The translations under genes and the position numbers were made by a program. The notes below the pieces were generated by a model. It did not search any database. It was not told the origin of the DNA and saw only the letters and a program-made list of their open reading frames with translations. From Agromyces larvae (GTDB lineage Bacteria > Actinomycetota > Actinomycetes > Actinomycetales > Microbacteriaceae), in assembly GCF_022811705.1 (NCBI RefSeq), contig NZ_CP094528.1, positions 1 to 64,000 of the forward strand: 64,000 nt of DNA. Direction: 5' to 3'. Shown here one piece after another: positions 18,696 to 27,101 of the stretch. Positions within the stretch are counted from its first letter, which is position 1. The number at the start of each line of letters is the position of its first letter.

Positions 18696-19672
18696 CGACG
18701 ATCGCGGATGTCGCGAAAGCCGCTGGGGTGTCGATCTCCACCGTCTCCTACGTGATGAGCGGCAAGCGCACCATCTCGCCCGAGACCCGCGAGCGCGTCG
18801 CCCGCGCGATCGAGGAGCTCGAGTTCCGCCCGCACGCCGGCGCCCGCTCGCTCGCGTCCCGCGCCACCAACGTGATCGGCCTGCAGGCGCCGCTGCGCAC
18901 CGGCGTCGACGTCCACGTCGTCATGCAGATCGTCGCCGGCGTGGTGCGCGAGGCGCGAGCGCACGAGTACGACATCCTGCTGCTCGCCAGCGACGACGCC
19001 AGCGGCCTCGAGCGCGCCGCCCGGTCGTCGCTGGTCGACGCGTTCCTCGTGATGGACGTGGAATCCGACGACACCCGCCTCGCCACCATCTCGTCGCTCG
19101 CCGTGCCCACCGTGCTCATCGGTCTGCCCGCCGGCGCCGACGCCGTCACCTGCGTCGACTTCGATTTCGAGGCCGCCGGTGCCCTCGCCGTCGAGCGCTT
19201 CGCCGCGCGCGGCCACCGGCGGATCGCGCTCATCGGCTCGCCGCCCGAGGTCGTCACCCGGCACACCTCCTACGCCGACCGGCTCGCCCGCGGCTTCCTC
19301 CACGCCTGTGCCGAGCGCGGCATCGAGGGCAGCATCCATCCGACCCCGAGCGGCGCCGACGCGGCCAGGGTCGTCGACGACGTGCTGGCGGAGCATCCGG
19401 CCGTCACCGGCCTGTTCGTGCACAACGAGGGCGCCCTGCCGCACGTGGCCGAGCACCTGCGCACCCGCTCGCCCGGCCAGGCGCCCGAGCTGATCGCGCT
19501 CTGCCCGCCCGAGGTCGCGCACGCCGTCGGCGGACTCTCCGAGGTCATCGACCTGCCCGCCGAGGAGATCGGCGCGGCGGCTGCACGGGTGCTCGGCGCG
19601 CTGCTGGCCGGCGAGGCATCCGAGCGGGTCAACCTGCTCGAGCCCCGCATCCTGCCCGGCACGGCCGGCTGA
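18692..19672 (+). CDS. LacI-family regulator (LacI-1)
   Basis: A 326-residue LacI/GalR regulator: N-terminal helix-turn-helix MTTIADVAKAAGVSISTVSY, hinge RPHAGARSLASRATNVIG, then a periplasmic-binding-protein-like sugar-sensing domain. The sensor is slightly short and its end diverges from the usual YDD motif (LIALCPPEVAHAVGG). It is translationally coupled to GH95 and is a candidate repressor at the 16275 operator. The second candidate is the LacI at 27102. Confidence 0.92.
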   Translation: MTTIADVAKAAGVSISTVSYVMSGKRTISPETRERVARAIEELEFRPHAGARSLASRATNVIGLQAPLRTGVDVHVVMQIVAGVVREARAHEYDILLLASDDASGLERAARSSLVDAFLVMDVESDDTRLATISSLAVPTVLIGLPAGADAVTCVDFDFEAAGALAVERFAARGHRRIALIGSPPEVVTRHTSYADRLARGFLHACAERGIEGSIHPTPSGADAARVVDDVLAEHPAVTGLFVHNEGALPHVAEHLRTRSPGQAPELIALCPPEVAHAVGGLSEVIDLPAEEIGAAAARVLGALLAGEASERVNLLEPRILPGTAG

Positions 19673-19677
19673 ACCCC

Positions 19678-20277
19678 GTGCGCATCGACCCCGAGAACCG
19701 CGCGATCGACGGACTCTCGACCTTCCTCGCGTTCGTCGGCCTCAACCTGCTGTTCCTGCTGACCTGCCTGCCGATCGTCACCATCGGCGCGGCCGTGAGC
19801 GCGCTCGACGAGGTGACCATGCGATTCGCCGACGACGAGCGCGGCCGCCCCTTCGCCGACTACCTGCCCGCGTTCGGGCGCAACTTCGGGCGAGCCACCC
19901 TGCTCGCGCTGTGCCTGCTCGTGCCCGCGGCCGCGCTCTGGTTCAGCGGGATGTTCTGGCTCGCGTACCCCGAGCCGCTCGTCACCGCACTCGCGGTGAT
20001 CGCGTTCCTCGCCTGCGCCTACGCCGTCGCCGCGTTCCTGCACGCCATGGCGCTCGTCGCCGCGTACCGCAACACGTTCGGCCGGACGCTGAAGAACGCG
20101 CTGCTGCTGCCCGCGGCCGAGCCGGTGCGCACGCTCGGCATCGTGCTCATCCCCGTCACCCTCGTGTGTCTCGTGGTGCTGTTCCCGCCGTTCATCGTGA
20201 TCGTCGCGACCATCGGCTGCTCCGTCGGCGCGTACGCCGGCGCCTTCCTCTTCCGGGCGGTGCACGCGCGGCACTGA
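19678..20277 (+). CDS. DUF624 (YesL-like) membrane protein
   Basis: A 199-residue protein with five to six hydrophobic segments (FLAFVGLNLLFLLTCLPIV near the start) that matches the YesL/DUF624 family, often found beside sugar ABC importers of the Lpl type. The GTG at 19678, 5 nt after the LacI stop, is chosen because family members begin just before the first membrane helix. Role unknown, probably linked to the importer encoded convergently at 20374-24110. Confidence 0.8.
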   Translation: MRIDPENRAIDGLSTFLAFVGLNLLFLLTCLPIVTIGAAVSALDEVTMRFADDERGRPFADYLPAFGRNFGRATLLALCLLVPAAALWFSGMFWLAYPEPLVTALAVIAFLACAYAVAAFLHAMALVAAYRNTFGRTLKNALLLPAAEPVRTLGIVLIPVTLVCLVVLFPPFIVIVATIGCSVGAYAGAFLFRAVHARH

Positions 20278-20282
20278 CCCCG

Positions 20283-20358
20283 CCCCCGACATTCGGCGAA
20301 TGTCGCCGGGGGTGGTCGCACGCGGAACGGGCCCGGGGCGGATGCCCCGGGCCCGTTC
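20283..20358. terminator. Double hairpin between convergent genes
   Basis: Two hairpins lie in the 96-bp gap between the DUF624 gene and the importer operon. The first (20283-20312) has CGACATTCG/CGAATGTCG arms plus an outer C4/G4 stem. The second has perfect 15-bp arms at 20325-20339 and 20344-20358 with a GGAT loop. Placement and strength fit a bidirectional terminator. Confidence 0.75.
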
Positions 20359-20373
20359 ACGACTCGCGACGGA

Positions 20374-22122
20374 TCAGCCGAACTCCTTGGCGATCGCCAC
20401 GCGAGCATCGTTCTGCGCCTTCGCGTTCTCGAGGTCGAACTCGAGCACCTGGTCGTAGCCGAGGCCGGCCGCGGTCTCCTGGAGCTCCTTCTTCAGCGAC
20501 TCGAACTGCGCCTCGTTCTCGGCGAACACCATCTGCCACGAGTACTGCACGACGATGGCCTTCACCTGGTTGCGCAGCGTCTCGATCTCCGAGCTGTCGG
20601 CCGGGGCCGCGTAGCTCGCGCCCGGGGCGACGAGCAGTTGGTCGCTGCTCTGCAGGTACTCGACGGTCGTGGTGGCGCCGCCCATCTTCGACGACCAGTC
20701 CTCCGACAGCGGCGTCTGCACGAGCTCCTGGTACGACGGCCAGAACTTGTAGCTGTACGGGAACCCGGTGTTCGGGTCGGTGTCGATCGGCAGCACGGCG
20801 CTGATGTTCAGAGTCGAGACGCCGTCGATGTAGCTGCCCTCGCCCCACTCGGCGGGCACCTGCGCATCGCCCTCGAGGAAGACCTCCTTGCCGAAGTCGG
20901 TGAGCTGGGGCTCCTCGCCGTCGAACTCCCACGTGAGGCCCTCGGGACCCGCGGCGCCCATCGTCTGGCTGTTGTTCGCCAGCGCGCCCTCGGGCGAGTA
21001 GAGCCAGTCGATGAACGCGGCGATCCGCTCGGGGTCCTCGGCCTTGGAGCCGATCGCGAGCACCTGCTTGCCGCCGTACGCCTCAGCACCGTAGGAGAAG
21101 ATGTCCGCGTCCTCGAGCGGGGCGATCATGAAGCCCTTGCCCGCGGTCGTGTTCTCCTCGGTGTTGTACGCCGACTGGCCGAGCCACGGCCAGAACGAGA
21201 ACAGCACCTGGCCGTTCTGGTACTTCGTGAAGAGGGTGTCGTAGTTCTGCGTCGTCGAGTCGGGGTCGACGAGGCCCAGCTGGTTCGCGTCGTAGTAGAA
21301 CTTCAGCGTGCGGAAGTACTCGCCGTCGGGGTCGAGGATGCCCTGGTAGTCCGACCCGTCGGCCTTGGCGAGCGCGAAGCCGATCTCGTCGTAGCCGTAG
21401 AAGGTGATCGGCTGCTTGGCATTGTTCATCATGTTGCCGTCCCAGTCCTTGAACAGCGACAGGGCGTACACCTTCTGGCCGTTCGGGGCGGTCGGCTCGA
21501 GCTGCTGCATCTGCTGCAGCGCCGGCAGCAGATCCTCGAGGGTGCCCAGCTCGGGGTAGCCGGCGGCCTTGTAGAGGTCCCAGCGCACGTACGGCCCGAA
21601 GGTCGGGTCGAGACCCTCGGACGGCTCGGTGGGCTTCAGCGAGGACACCGCCGACGGGAACGCGTACGTGCCGTCGCTGGCCGCGTTCAGGTGCTCGACC
21701 GCGGCGTCGAACCGTGCGGCGTTCTCCATCGCGCCGTAGTAGGGCGACGAGTCGAGCACGAGGCCGCCCTGGATGAGCTCGTCGAGCTTCTCGCCCTTGT
21801 CGGTGATGATCAGGTCGCCGAGGTCGCCGGCCGTCACGCGGGTGTTGAAGAGCGTGTCGCCGCCGCCGGCGACGTTCGGGGCGATGATGTTCAGCTTCAT
21901 GTTGAACTTGTCCTTGACGAGCTTGGCGAACCAGCCCTCCTGGACGCCCATGTAGTTCGCGAGGCCGTCGAACACGTCGATGGTGATCTCCTCATCCCAC
22001 GACTCGGGGAACTCGGAGATCGCCGCGCGGTCATCGCTGGGGGCGGTGCCGGTGCACGAGGTCAGCAGCCCGACCATCGCGGCAGCGGACACCACGATGG
22101 CCGCCTTCTTCCTGAGCTTCAT
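20374..22122 (-). CDS. Sugar ABC transporter solute-binding lipoprotein (LplA type)
   Basis: A 582-residue solute-binding protein. The signal peptide MKLRKKAAIVVSAAAMVGLL is followed by a lipobox ending in TSC (about residue 23), so it is anchored outside the membrane as a lipoprotein. Length and the pairing with two permeases of the LplB/LplC (YtcP) type indicate the polysaccharide-type carbohydrate importer group, which takes large oligosaccharides. It is the last gene of the operon lplB-like, lplC-like, SBP; no ATPase is encoded here, so a shared MsiK-like ATPase is expected elsewhere. The RBS is AGAAAGGAAAG. Confidence 0.92.
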   Translation of the reverse strand: MKLRKKAAIVVSAAAMVGLLTSCTGTAPSDDRAAISEFPESWDEEITIDVFDGLANYMGVQEGWFAKLVKDKFNMKLNIIAPNVAGGGDTLFNTRVTAGDLGDLIITDKGEKLDELIQGGLVLDSSPYYGAMENAARFDAAVEHLNAASDGTYAFPSAVSSLKPTEPSEGLDPTFGPYVRWDLYKAAGYPELGTLEDLLPALQQMQQLEPTAPNGQKVYALSLFKDWDGNMMNNAKQPITFYGYDEIGFALAKADGSDYQGILDPDGEYFRTLKFYYDANQLGLVDPDSTTQNYDTLFTKYQNGQVLFSFWPWLGQSAYNTEENTTAGKGFMIAPLEDADIFSYGAEAYGGKQVLAIGSKAEDPERIAAFIDWLYSPEGALANNSQTMGAAGPEGLTWEFDGEEPQLTDFGKEVFLEGDAQVPAEWGEGSYIDGVSTLNISAVLPIDTDPNTGFPYSYKFWPSYQELVQTPLSEDWSSKMGGATTTVEYLQSSDQLLVAPGASYAAPADSSEIETLRNQVKAIVVQYSWQMVFAENEAQFESLKKELQETAAGLGYDQVLEFDLENAKAQNDARVAIAKEFG

Positions 22123-22156
22123 TGCTTTCCTTTCTGGTGGAGCCCGGGGGAGGTGG

Positions 22157-23107
22157 TCAGCCCTTGACCGCCCCGAGCATGATGCCCTTCACGAAGAAGC
22201 GCTGGAACAGGGGGTAGATGAAGATGATCGGCAGCACGACGATCACCGAGATCGTCATGCGGATCGAGGTGGGCGTCTGGGTGGTCGCGGCGTCGGCGAT
22301 CGCGGCCATGTTGCCGCCCGAGTTCGCCATCGCCTGGGCCAGGCTGTTCGCCTGGTTGAGGAACATGTAGAGCTGGTACTGCAGCGTGTACAGGTTCTGG
22401 TCGGTGATGTAGATCAGGGTGTCCTGGAAGCTGTTCCACTGCGCCACCGCCGCGAAGATCGCGACCGTGGCGAGGATCGGCGTCATGTTCGGCAGGTAGA
22501 TGCGGAAGAAGATCTGCACGATGTTCGCGCCGTCGACCTCGGCCGCCTCCTGCAGGGAGGCCGGCATCGACTCGACGTAGGTCTTCACGAGGATGATGAA
22601 GAACGGCTGCACGACGAACGGCAGCACGTACACCCAGAAGTTGTTGGTGAGTCCGAGGTTCTTCATGATGATGAACACGGGGATGAGCCCGGCGCTGAAG
22701 TACATCGTGATGATCGTGAACCGGTACCAGAACTGCCGGCCCCACATGCGGTTCTGGGTGAACATGAACCCGAGGAACGCCGAAGCGAGCACCGTGGCCG
22801 CGGTGCCGATGATCGTACGGCCGAGGGTGACGACGGTGGCCTGCGTCAGCCCGTCGAGCTGGAACACCTGCTCGTAGTTCGAGAGGTGGAACCCGATCGG
22901 CCACCAGCGCACCTCGCCGAGTGCAGCGAGGTCGTTCGCGCTCACCGAGTTGATGATCAGGTAGTAGAAGGGGTAGGCGCACAGGAACGCGAGTCCGATG
23001 AAGACCGCGGCGTTCACGGTGGTGAACACGATGCCGCGGCCGGTGCGCGTCGGTTTCGGCGGGGTGTGCGTCGGGTTGACCGAGGTGAGGGCAGTGGTGG
23101 TGGTCAT
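22157..23107 (-). CDS. ABC sugar permease, LplC/YtcP type
   Basis: A 316-residue inner-membrane permease with six predicted helices and the ATPase-contacting EAA loop SLQEAAEVDGANIVQIFFR. It ends with the typical FFVKGIMLGAVKG. It starts 10 bp after the preceding permease and is followed by the binding lipoprotein. Confidence 0.93.
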   Translation of the reverse strand: MTTTTALTSVNPTHTPPKPTRTGRGIVFTTVNAAVFIGLAFLCAYPFYYLIINSVSANDLAALGEVRWWPIGFHLSNYEQVFQLDGLTQATVVTLGRTIIGTAATVLASAFLGFMFTQNRMWGRQFWYRFTIITMYFSAGLIPVFIIMKNLGLTNNFWVYVLPFVVQPFFIILVKTYVESMPASLQEAAEVDGANIVQIFFRIYLPNMTPILATVAIFAAVAQWNSFQDTLIYITDQNLYTLQYQLYMFLNQANSLAQAMANSGGNMAAIADAATTQTPTSIRMTISVIVVLPIIFIYPLFQRFFVKGIMLGAVKG

Positions 23108-23117
23108 CTCCGGCTCC

Positions 23118-24110
23118 TCAGACGATCGACTGGCCGCGGACGCGCTTGGCGATCGCGTTGACGGTGAACAGCAGGGCGACCGAGATGAGGCTCTTCAGCA
23201 TGCCGATCGCGGTGGCCATCGACAGGTTGTTGCCGGTCATGCCGACGTTGAAGACGTACAGGTCGAGCACCTGGATGTACTGCTTGTTGAACGCGTTCTG
23301 GAACACGTAGTACTGCTCCATGCCGTTGTTCAGCAGGTTCGCGACCGACAGCAGCAGCAGCACGATGAAGGTGGGCATGAGCTGCGGCACGGTGATGTAC
23401 CACATGCGCTGGAACCGCCCGGCGCCGTCGATCTCGGCCGACTCGTAGAGCGACTGGTCGATGCCCGAGATGGCGGCGATATAGATGATGGCGCCCCAGC
23501 CGAGGCCCTTCCATACGCTCCAGAGCGCCATGGTGAGCCAGACGTTCTGGTCGGTGTCGAGGAATTTCACCGGCATGGTGATGAGGCCGAGGTCTTCGAG
23601 CACGCCGTTCACGAGCCCGCTGCTCGAGAACAGCGAGAACGCGATCATGTAGACGAGCACCCACGAGATGAAGTTGGGCAGCGTCGTCAGCGTCTGCACC
23701 GCGTTCTTGAACCACGGCGTCTTCACCTCGTTGAGGAAGACCGCGAATCCGAGCGGCAGGATCGAGGTCGCGATGCCGAGGAAGCTGATGGCGAGGGTGT
23801 TGAGCAGCACCTGGCCGATCTGCGCGACCTGCGTCGGCGAGCCGACGAGCAGCTGGAACCACTGCAACCCGACGAACTCGCTGCCCTCGAGGCCGAGGGC
23901 GGGCTTGTAGTCGTAGAGCGAGTAGATCCAGCCGTAGAGCGGGAAATACGAGAAGAGGAACACCAGCACCAGGAACGGCACGATGCAGGCGAACATGCCG
24001 AACGAGCGGCGGCCGCCGGCGTGCCGCGCTCGCTTGCGCGCGGCCTTCTCGGCGATCGGGCTCTCGTCGAGCTCGGTCGCGGTGAGTTCCTGCAGGACCT
24101 GGCTGGTCAT
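23118..24110 (-). CDS. ABC sugar permease, LplB type
   Basis: A 330-residue permease with six predicted helices and the EAA loop YESAEIDGAGRFQRMWYITV. The ATG at 24110 is preferred: a longer in-frame version would run through the operator and promoter. No good ribosome-binding site precedes this ATG. Instead it overlaps (ATGA) the stop of a 16-codon ORF at 24107-24157 that does have one, so translation is probably coupled. First structural gene of the importer operon. Confidence 0.9.
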   Translation of the reverse strand: MTSQVLQELTATELDESPIAEKAARKRARHAGGRRSFGMFACIVPFLVLVFLFSYFPLYGWIYSLYDYKPALGLEGSEFVGLQWFQLLVGSPTQVAQIGQVLLNTLAISFLGIATSILPLGFAVFLNEVKTPWFKNAVQTLTTLPNFISWVLVYMIAFSLFSSSGLVNGVLEDLGLITMPVKFLDTDQNVWLTMALWSVWKGLGWGAIIYIAAISGIDQSLYESAEIDGAGRFQRMWYITVPQLMPTFIVLLLLSVANLLNNGMEQYYVFQNAFNKQYIQVLDLYVFNVGMTGNNLSMATAIGMLKSLISVALLFTVNAIAKRVRGQSIV

Positions 24111-24157
24111 GCGGTGAACCGCCGCGTGGTCGCCGATCGGGGGATCCTGCGCCTCAT
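24107..24157 (-). CDS. 16-codon leader ORF of importer operon
   Basis: ATG at 24157, preceded by a GAGGGAG ribosome-binding site with a good spacing, encodes MRRRIPRSATTRRFTA and stops at a TGA that overlaps the ATG of the permease gene. Six of 16 residues are Arg, including two AGG codons that should be rare here. The permease lacks its own ribosome-binding site, so the leader probably delivers ribosomes to it. It could also serve in attenuation. No homology is claimed. Confidence 0.55.
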   Translation of the reverse strand: MRRRIPRSATTRRFTA

Positions 24158-24210
24158 GGTCACTCCCTCGTGCATCGGGTTGCGGCGCTCGATATGTTCC
24201 TGCCGCCGAC

Positions 24211-24259
24211 AATCGAACCGCTTCGACAGAAGATAACCAGCCGGATGCCGGTTCGTCAA
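24211..24259 (-). promoter_or_regulatory. Importer operon promoter with LacI operator
   Basis: Minus strand -35 TTGACG (24254-24259), 18-bp spacer, -10 TATCTT (24230-24235), with a start predicted near 24223. The operator AATCGAACC-GCTTCGACA (24211-24228, plus strand reading) overlaps that start and matches the 16275 and 27023 palindromes except for one central base. Confidence 0.7.
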
Positions 24260-24287
24260 ACTCTCGCGCGTAACGCACCGATAACGG

Positions 24288-24301
24288 TGGGAGCGCTCTC
24301 A
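24288..24301. promoter_or_regulatory. CebR-like LacI box
   Basis: TGGGAGCGCTCTCA differs at one position from TGGGAGCGCTCCCA, the published box of the Streptomyces cello-oligosaccharide repressor CebR. It lies about 28 bp upstream of the importer -35 box. Confidence 0.55.
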
Positions 24302-24372
24302 GCAGGCGACGGGCACGCCGGTACGGCGCCCCCGTCCGGAGGGGCGCCGGAGGCGTGCCGGGGCGATCGCGC

Positions 24373-24500
24373 TCAGTCCTCGACGATCGAGATGCGCCGC
24401 ACCACCGCCGTGCCGTGCGCCACGCGCACGTCCGAGACGATCAGCCAGAAGCGTCCGTCGCGGTGGCGCAGCGTCGGCGCGGAGATGCCGCCGCTGTCGC
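24373..24500 (-). pseudogene. Relic of a GH43 glycosidase
   Basis: In a different frame from the GH3 gene it overlaps, the minus strand encodes DSGGISAPTLRHRDGRFWLI, then a short tail to a TGA at 24373. The segment matches the conserved SGGIwAPTlRyhdGrFyl stretch of GH43 beta-xylosidase/arabinofuranosidases. The start and most of the protein are missing, so this is a deletion remnant. The part after VSDV no longer resembles the family. Confidence 0.6.
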
Positions 24501-26960
24501 CCGCGCGTCGATCACGGGCGCGAGCGCGAGCACCAGGCCGAGCACGTTGCGCGCCCCGCGCTGGAGCTCGCCGAGCGTCAGTCCGTCGTCGCGGGCGACC
24601 GACTCGACGATCGTGTCGTCGGCGTACGCCTGCGGGCCGTCGTCGGTCTTCACCCCGCCGGGCATGAGCACGTCGACCTGCGCACGCACCCGGTACGCGT
24701 TGTCCGCCAGCGCCGGGAAGTCGGGGTCGACGGCAGACTCCAGCCACCAGTCGGTGATGACGCAGCCCTCGTAGCCCCACTCCGCTCGCAGCACGGTGGT
24801 GACGAGGTCGTGGTGGTAGTGCGCCCAGACGCCGTTCACCCGGTTGTACGAGGTCATGAGCGCGAGCGGCTTCGCCTCGCGTACGCACAGCTCGAAGCCG
24901 CGCAGGTACAGTTCGCGCAGCGCGCGCTGGGAGACCCGCGAGTCGTGGCGGGTGCGGAACGCCTCCTGGTTGTTCGCGGCGAAGTGCTTCGGGCAGGCGG
25001 CGACGCCCTGCGACTGCACGCCCGCCACGACCGCCGCCGCCAGCCGCCCGGTCAGCAGCGGATCCTCCGAGAAGTACTCGAAGTTGCGCCCGCAGAGCGG
25101 GTTGCGGTGCAGGTTCATGCCGGGGGCGAGCAGCACGTCGGCGCCCTTGCGCACCATCTCCTGCCCGTGCAGCGCGGCGAGCTCGCGCACGAGCGCCGGA
25201 TCCCAGGTGGAGGCGAGCGCGGTGCCCGACGGGAGCAGGGATGCATAGGAGGACAGGCGGATGCCGCTCGGCCCGTCGGCGGCGGTGACGGGCCGCACGC
25301 CCTTCGTGCGGAGCGACGCCGAGACTCCGCCGAGGACGCCGGCGTTGCCGGGCGTGCCGAGCGGGCTGTCCATGACGAGGTCGCCACGGGCGAGCAGCGC
25401 GAGCTCGTCCAGGGTGAGCTGCGCGACGAACTCGTCGAGGGTCGCGGTGCCGGCGGCGACGTCGTCGAGCCGGATGCCGCGGTCGCCGGTGGGTTCGAGC
25501 GCGGTCGGGAGGTCGTCGAGCACCCGCTCGCGGCGGTCGACCGTCGCGGTCGGGACGGGCTCCCAGCCGACGACGGCGCGCCCGTCGGCGTCGCGCTCGA
25601 GCGTCATCCGGCGGAACGGCGCCGCCGGGTCGGGCGCGGCCGCCTCGACGGCCTCGCGGATCACCCGCACCTCGTCGAGCGTGATCGATGCAACCGGTTC
25701 GGCGCGCCGCACGTCGGTGCCGACGGCGAAGCGGTACTCGCCGGGTTCGAGCACCCAGCAGTCGCGGTGGCCCGTCGTGCCGGCGTCGTCGTACGAGGCC
25801 AGGTCGGCGAGGTCGATCGAGAGGACGAGCCGCTCGCGCTGCCCGGGTGCGAGCAGCGAGGTCTTCGCGAATCCGGCGAGCTCGCGCGCGGGCTGCGCGA
25901 GGGCGGTGCCCGGTTTCGACACGTACGCCTGCACGGTCTGCCGCCCCGAGTGCTCGGTGCCGACGTTCGCGACCTCGACCTCCAGCTCGATGCGGTCGGC
26001 GTCGGTGGACGCGCGCACCACGCGCTGCGTGAACTCGGCGTAGTCGAGTCCGAACCCGAACGGGTACAGCACCCGGTCGGGGGCGAAGGTCTCGAAGTAG
26101 CGGTACCCGACGAAGACGTCCTCGGCGTACACCGTGGCCTCGGGGTCACCGAAGCCGACGACGCTCGGGTAGTCGTCGTAGGTCGCGGCGATGGTGTCGG
26201 TGAGCCGGCCGCTCGGGGCGATCTCGCCGGCGAGCACGGCGGCGACGGCGCGGGCGCCCTCCATGCCGCCCTGCCAGGCGAGGACGACACCGGCGATGCG
26301 GTCGCCGTAGCGGGCGAGCCATCCGAGATCCATCACGTTGCCGGCGTCGATGACGACCACGGTGCGGGCGAATGCGGCGGTCACCCGGTCGAGCAGGTCG
26401 GATTCCGCATCGGTGAGGAAGTAGCTGCCGGGCTCGAGCAGGCTGTCGCGGGCCTCGCCCGCGGCGCGGCCGATCACGACCACGGCGTCCTCGCTGCGTG
26501 CCGCGGCCGTCGTGACGAGCTCGTCGTCGACGGGCATTTCGGGCAGATGGTGCGGCCAGCGGCCCCACTCGGCGGAAGTCGCCGGGCGATGCGCGGCGGT
26601 CCACGCCGACGTGGCGGCGGCGAGCTCGTCGTCGACCTGCACGCCGACGTCGCGCAGCCCGGCGAGGAGGTTCCAGCTGTAGGGCGCCTTCACGTCGCCG
26701 CCCGAGCCGTAGCCCACCGCGAACCAATCGAGCTGGGCGCGGCCGAAGACGGCGATGCGGCGGTCGGCGGCGAACGGCAGCACGCCGTCGTTGCGCAGCA
26801 GCACGACGCCGTCGGCTGCGGCCCGTCGGGCGAGGGCGGCCAGGCGCGGGTCGAGCGAGGGGTCGGCGTCGCGCAGCACGCTCGAGATCTGGGCGACGGA
26901 CTCGACGGGTGCGAGCGCGTGCGAGCGGTCACCGGATTCGACGGCGGGGGTCTGGGTCAT
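24441..26960 (-). CDS. GH3 glycosidase with permuted domain order
   Basis: An 839-residue GH3 protein in which the alpha/beta sandwich comes first (ADGVVLLRNDGVLPF near residue 50, LYPFGFGLDYAEF near 330), then the fibronectin-like domain, then the barrel (VTAADGPSGIR, CGRNFEYFSEDPLLTG, CPKHFAANNQE, nucleophile in CVITDWWLE). This reversed order is known in some GH3 beta-glucosidases, for example from Butyrivibrio and Ruminococcus. No signal peptide. The last ~15 residues after APVIDARA look like out-of-frame read-through into the GH43 relic, so the natural C-terminus may have been altered. The promoter with operator lies at 27016-27044. Confidence 0.87.
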   Translation of the reverse strand: MTQTPAVESGDRSHALAPVESVAQISSVLRDADPSLDPRLAALARRAAADGVVLLRNDGVLPFAADRRIAVFGRAQLDWFAVGYGSGGDVKAPYSWNLLAGLRDVGVQVDDELAAATSAWTAAHRPATSAEWGRWPHHLPEMPVDDELVTTAAARSEDAVVVIGRAAGEARDSLLEPGSYFLTDAESDLLDRVTAAFARTVVVIDAGNVMDLGWLARYGDRIAGVVLAWQGGMEGARAVAAVLAGEIAPSGRLTDTIAATYDDYPSVVGFGDPEATVYAEDVFVGYRYFETFAPDRVLYPFGFGLDYAEFTQRVVRASTDADRIELEVEVANVGTEHSGRQTVQAYVSKPGTALAQPARELAGFAKTSLLAPGQRERLVLSIDLADLASYDDAGTTGHRDCWVLEPGEYRFAVGTDVRRAEPVASITLDEVRVIREAVEAAAPDPAAPFRRMTLERDADGRAVVGWEPVPTATVDRRERVLDDLPTALEPTGDRGIRLDDVAAGTATLDEFVAQLTLDELALLARGDLVMDSPLGTPGNAGVLGGVSASLRTKGVRPVTAADGPSGIRLSSYASLLPSGTALASTWDPALVRELAALHGQEMVRKGADVLLAPGMNLHRNPLCGRNFEYFSEDPLLTGRLAAAVVAGVQSQGVAACPKHFAANNQEAFRTRHDSRVSQRALRELYLRGFELCVREAKPLALMTSYNRVNGVWAHYHHDLVTTVLRAEWGYEGCVITDWWLESAVDPDFPALADNAYRVRAQVDVLMPGGVKTDDGPQAYADDTIVESVARDDGLTLGELQRGARNVLGLVLALAPVIDARATAAASPRRRCATATDASG

Positions 26961-27015
26961 GGCGGTTCCTGCGTGACGACGGGCGAGCGGGGGCTGCGTG
27001 CGAGCAGCCTGCTCA

Positions 27016-27044
27016 AGTATGGCGTCGAAGCGCTTCGAATCCAA
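27016..27044 (-). promoter_or_regulatory. Permuted GH3 promoter with operator in the spacer
   Basis: Minus strand -35 TTGGAT (27039-27044), exactly 17 bp of spacer, -10 CATACT (27016-27021). The spacer contains the perfect 14-bp palindrome TCGAAGCGCTTCGA (27025-27038). A bound LacI dimer would sit between the two promoter boxes. Confidence 0.75.
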
Positions 27045-27088
27045 GTGGCGGATGGATCGATGCGAGCCGGGGCCGCAAGTTTCGCGGC

Positions 27089-27094
27089 TAGGAT
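27089..27094 (+). promoter_or_regulatory. Leaderless -10 box of LacI-2
   Basis: TAGGAT lies 7 nt before the ATG at 27102, so the transcript would begin at or next to the start codon. No ribosome-binding site is visible. Confidence 0.6.
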
Positions 27095-27101
27095 TCGAAA
27101 C

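Noticed and set aside
24111..24278. N-terminal extension of the LplB-type permease
   Set aside because: It would translate the promoter and operator and gives a non-homologous sequence; the leader-ORF overlap at 24110 supports the shorter form.
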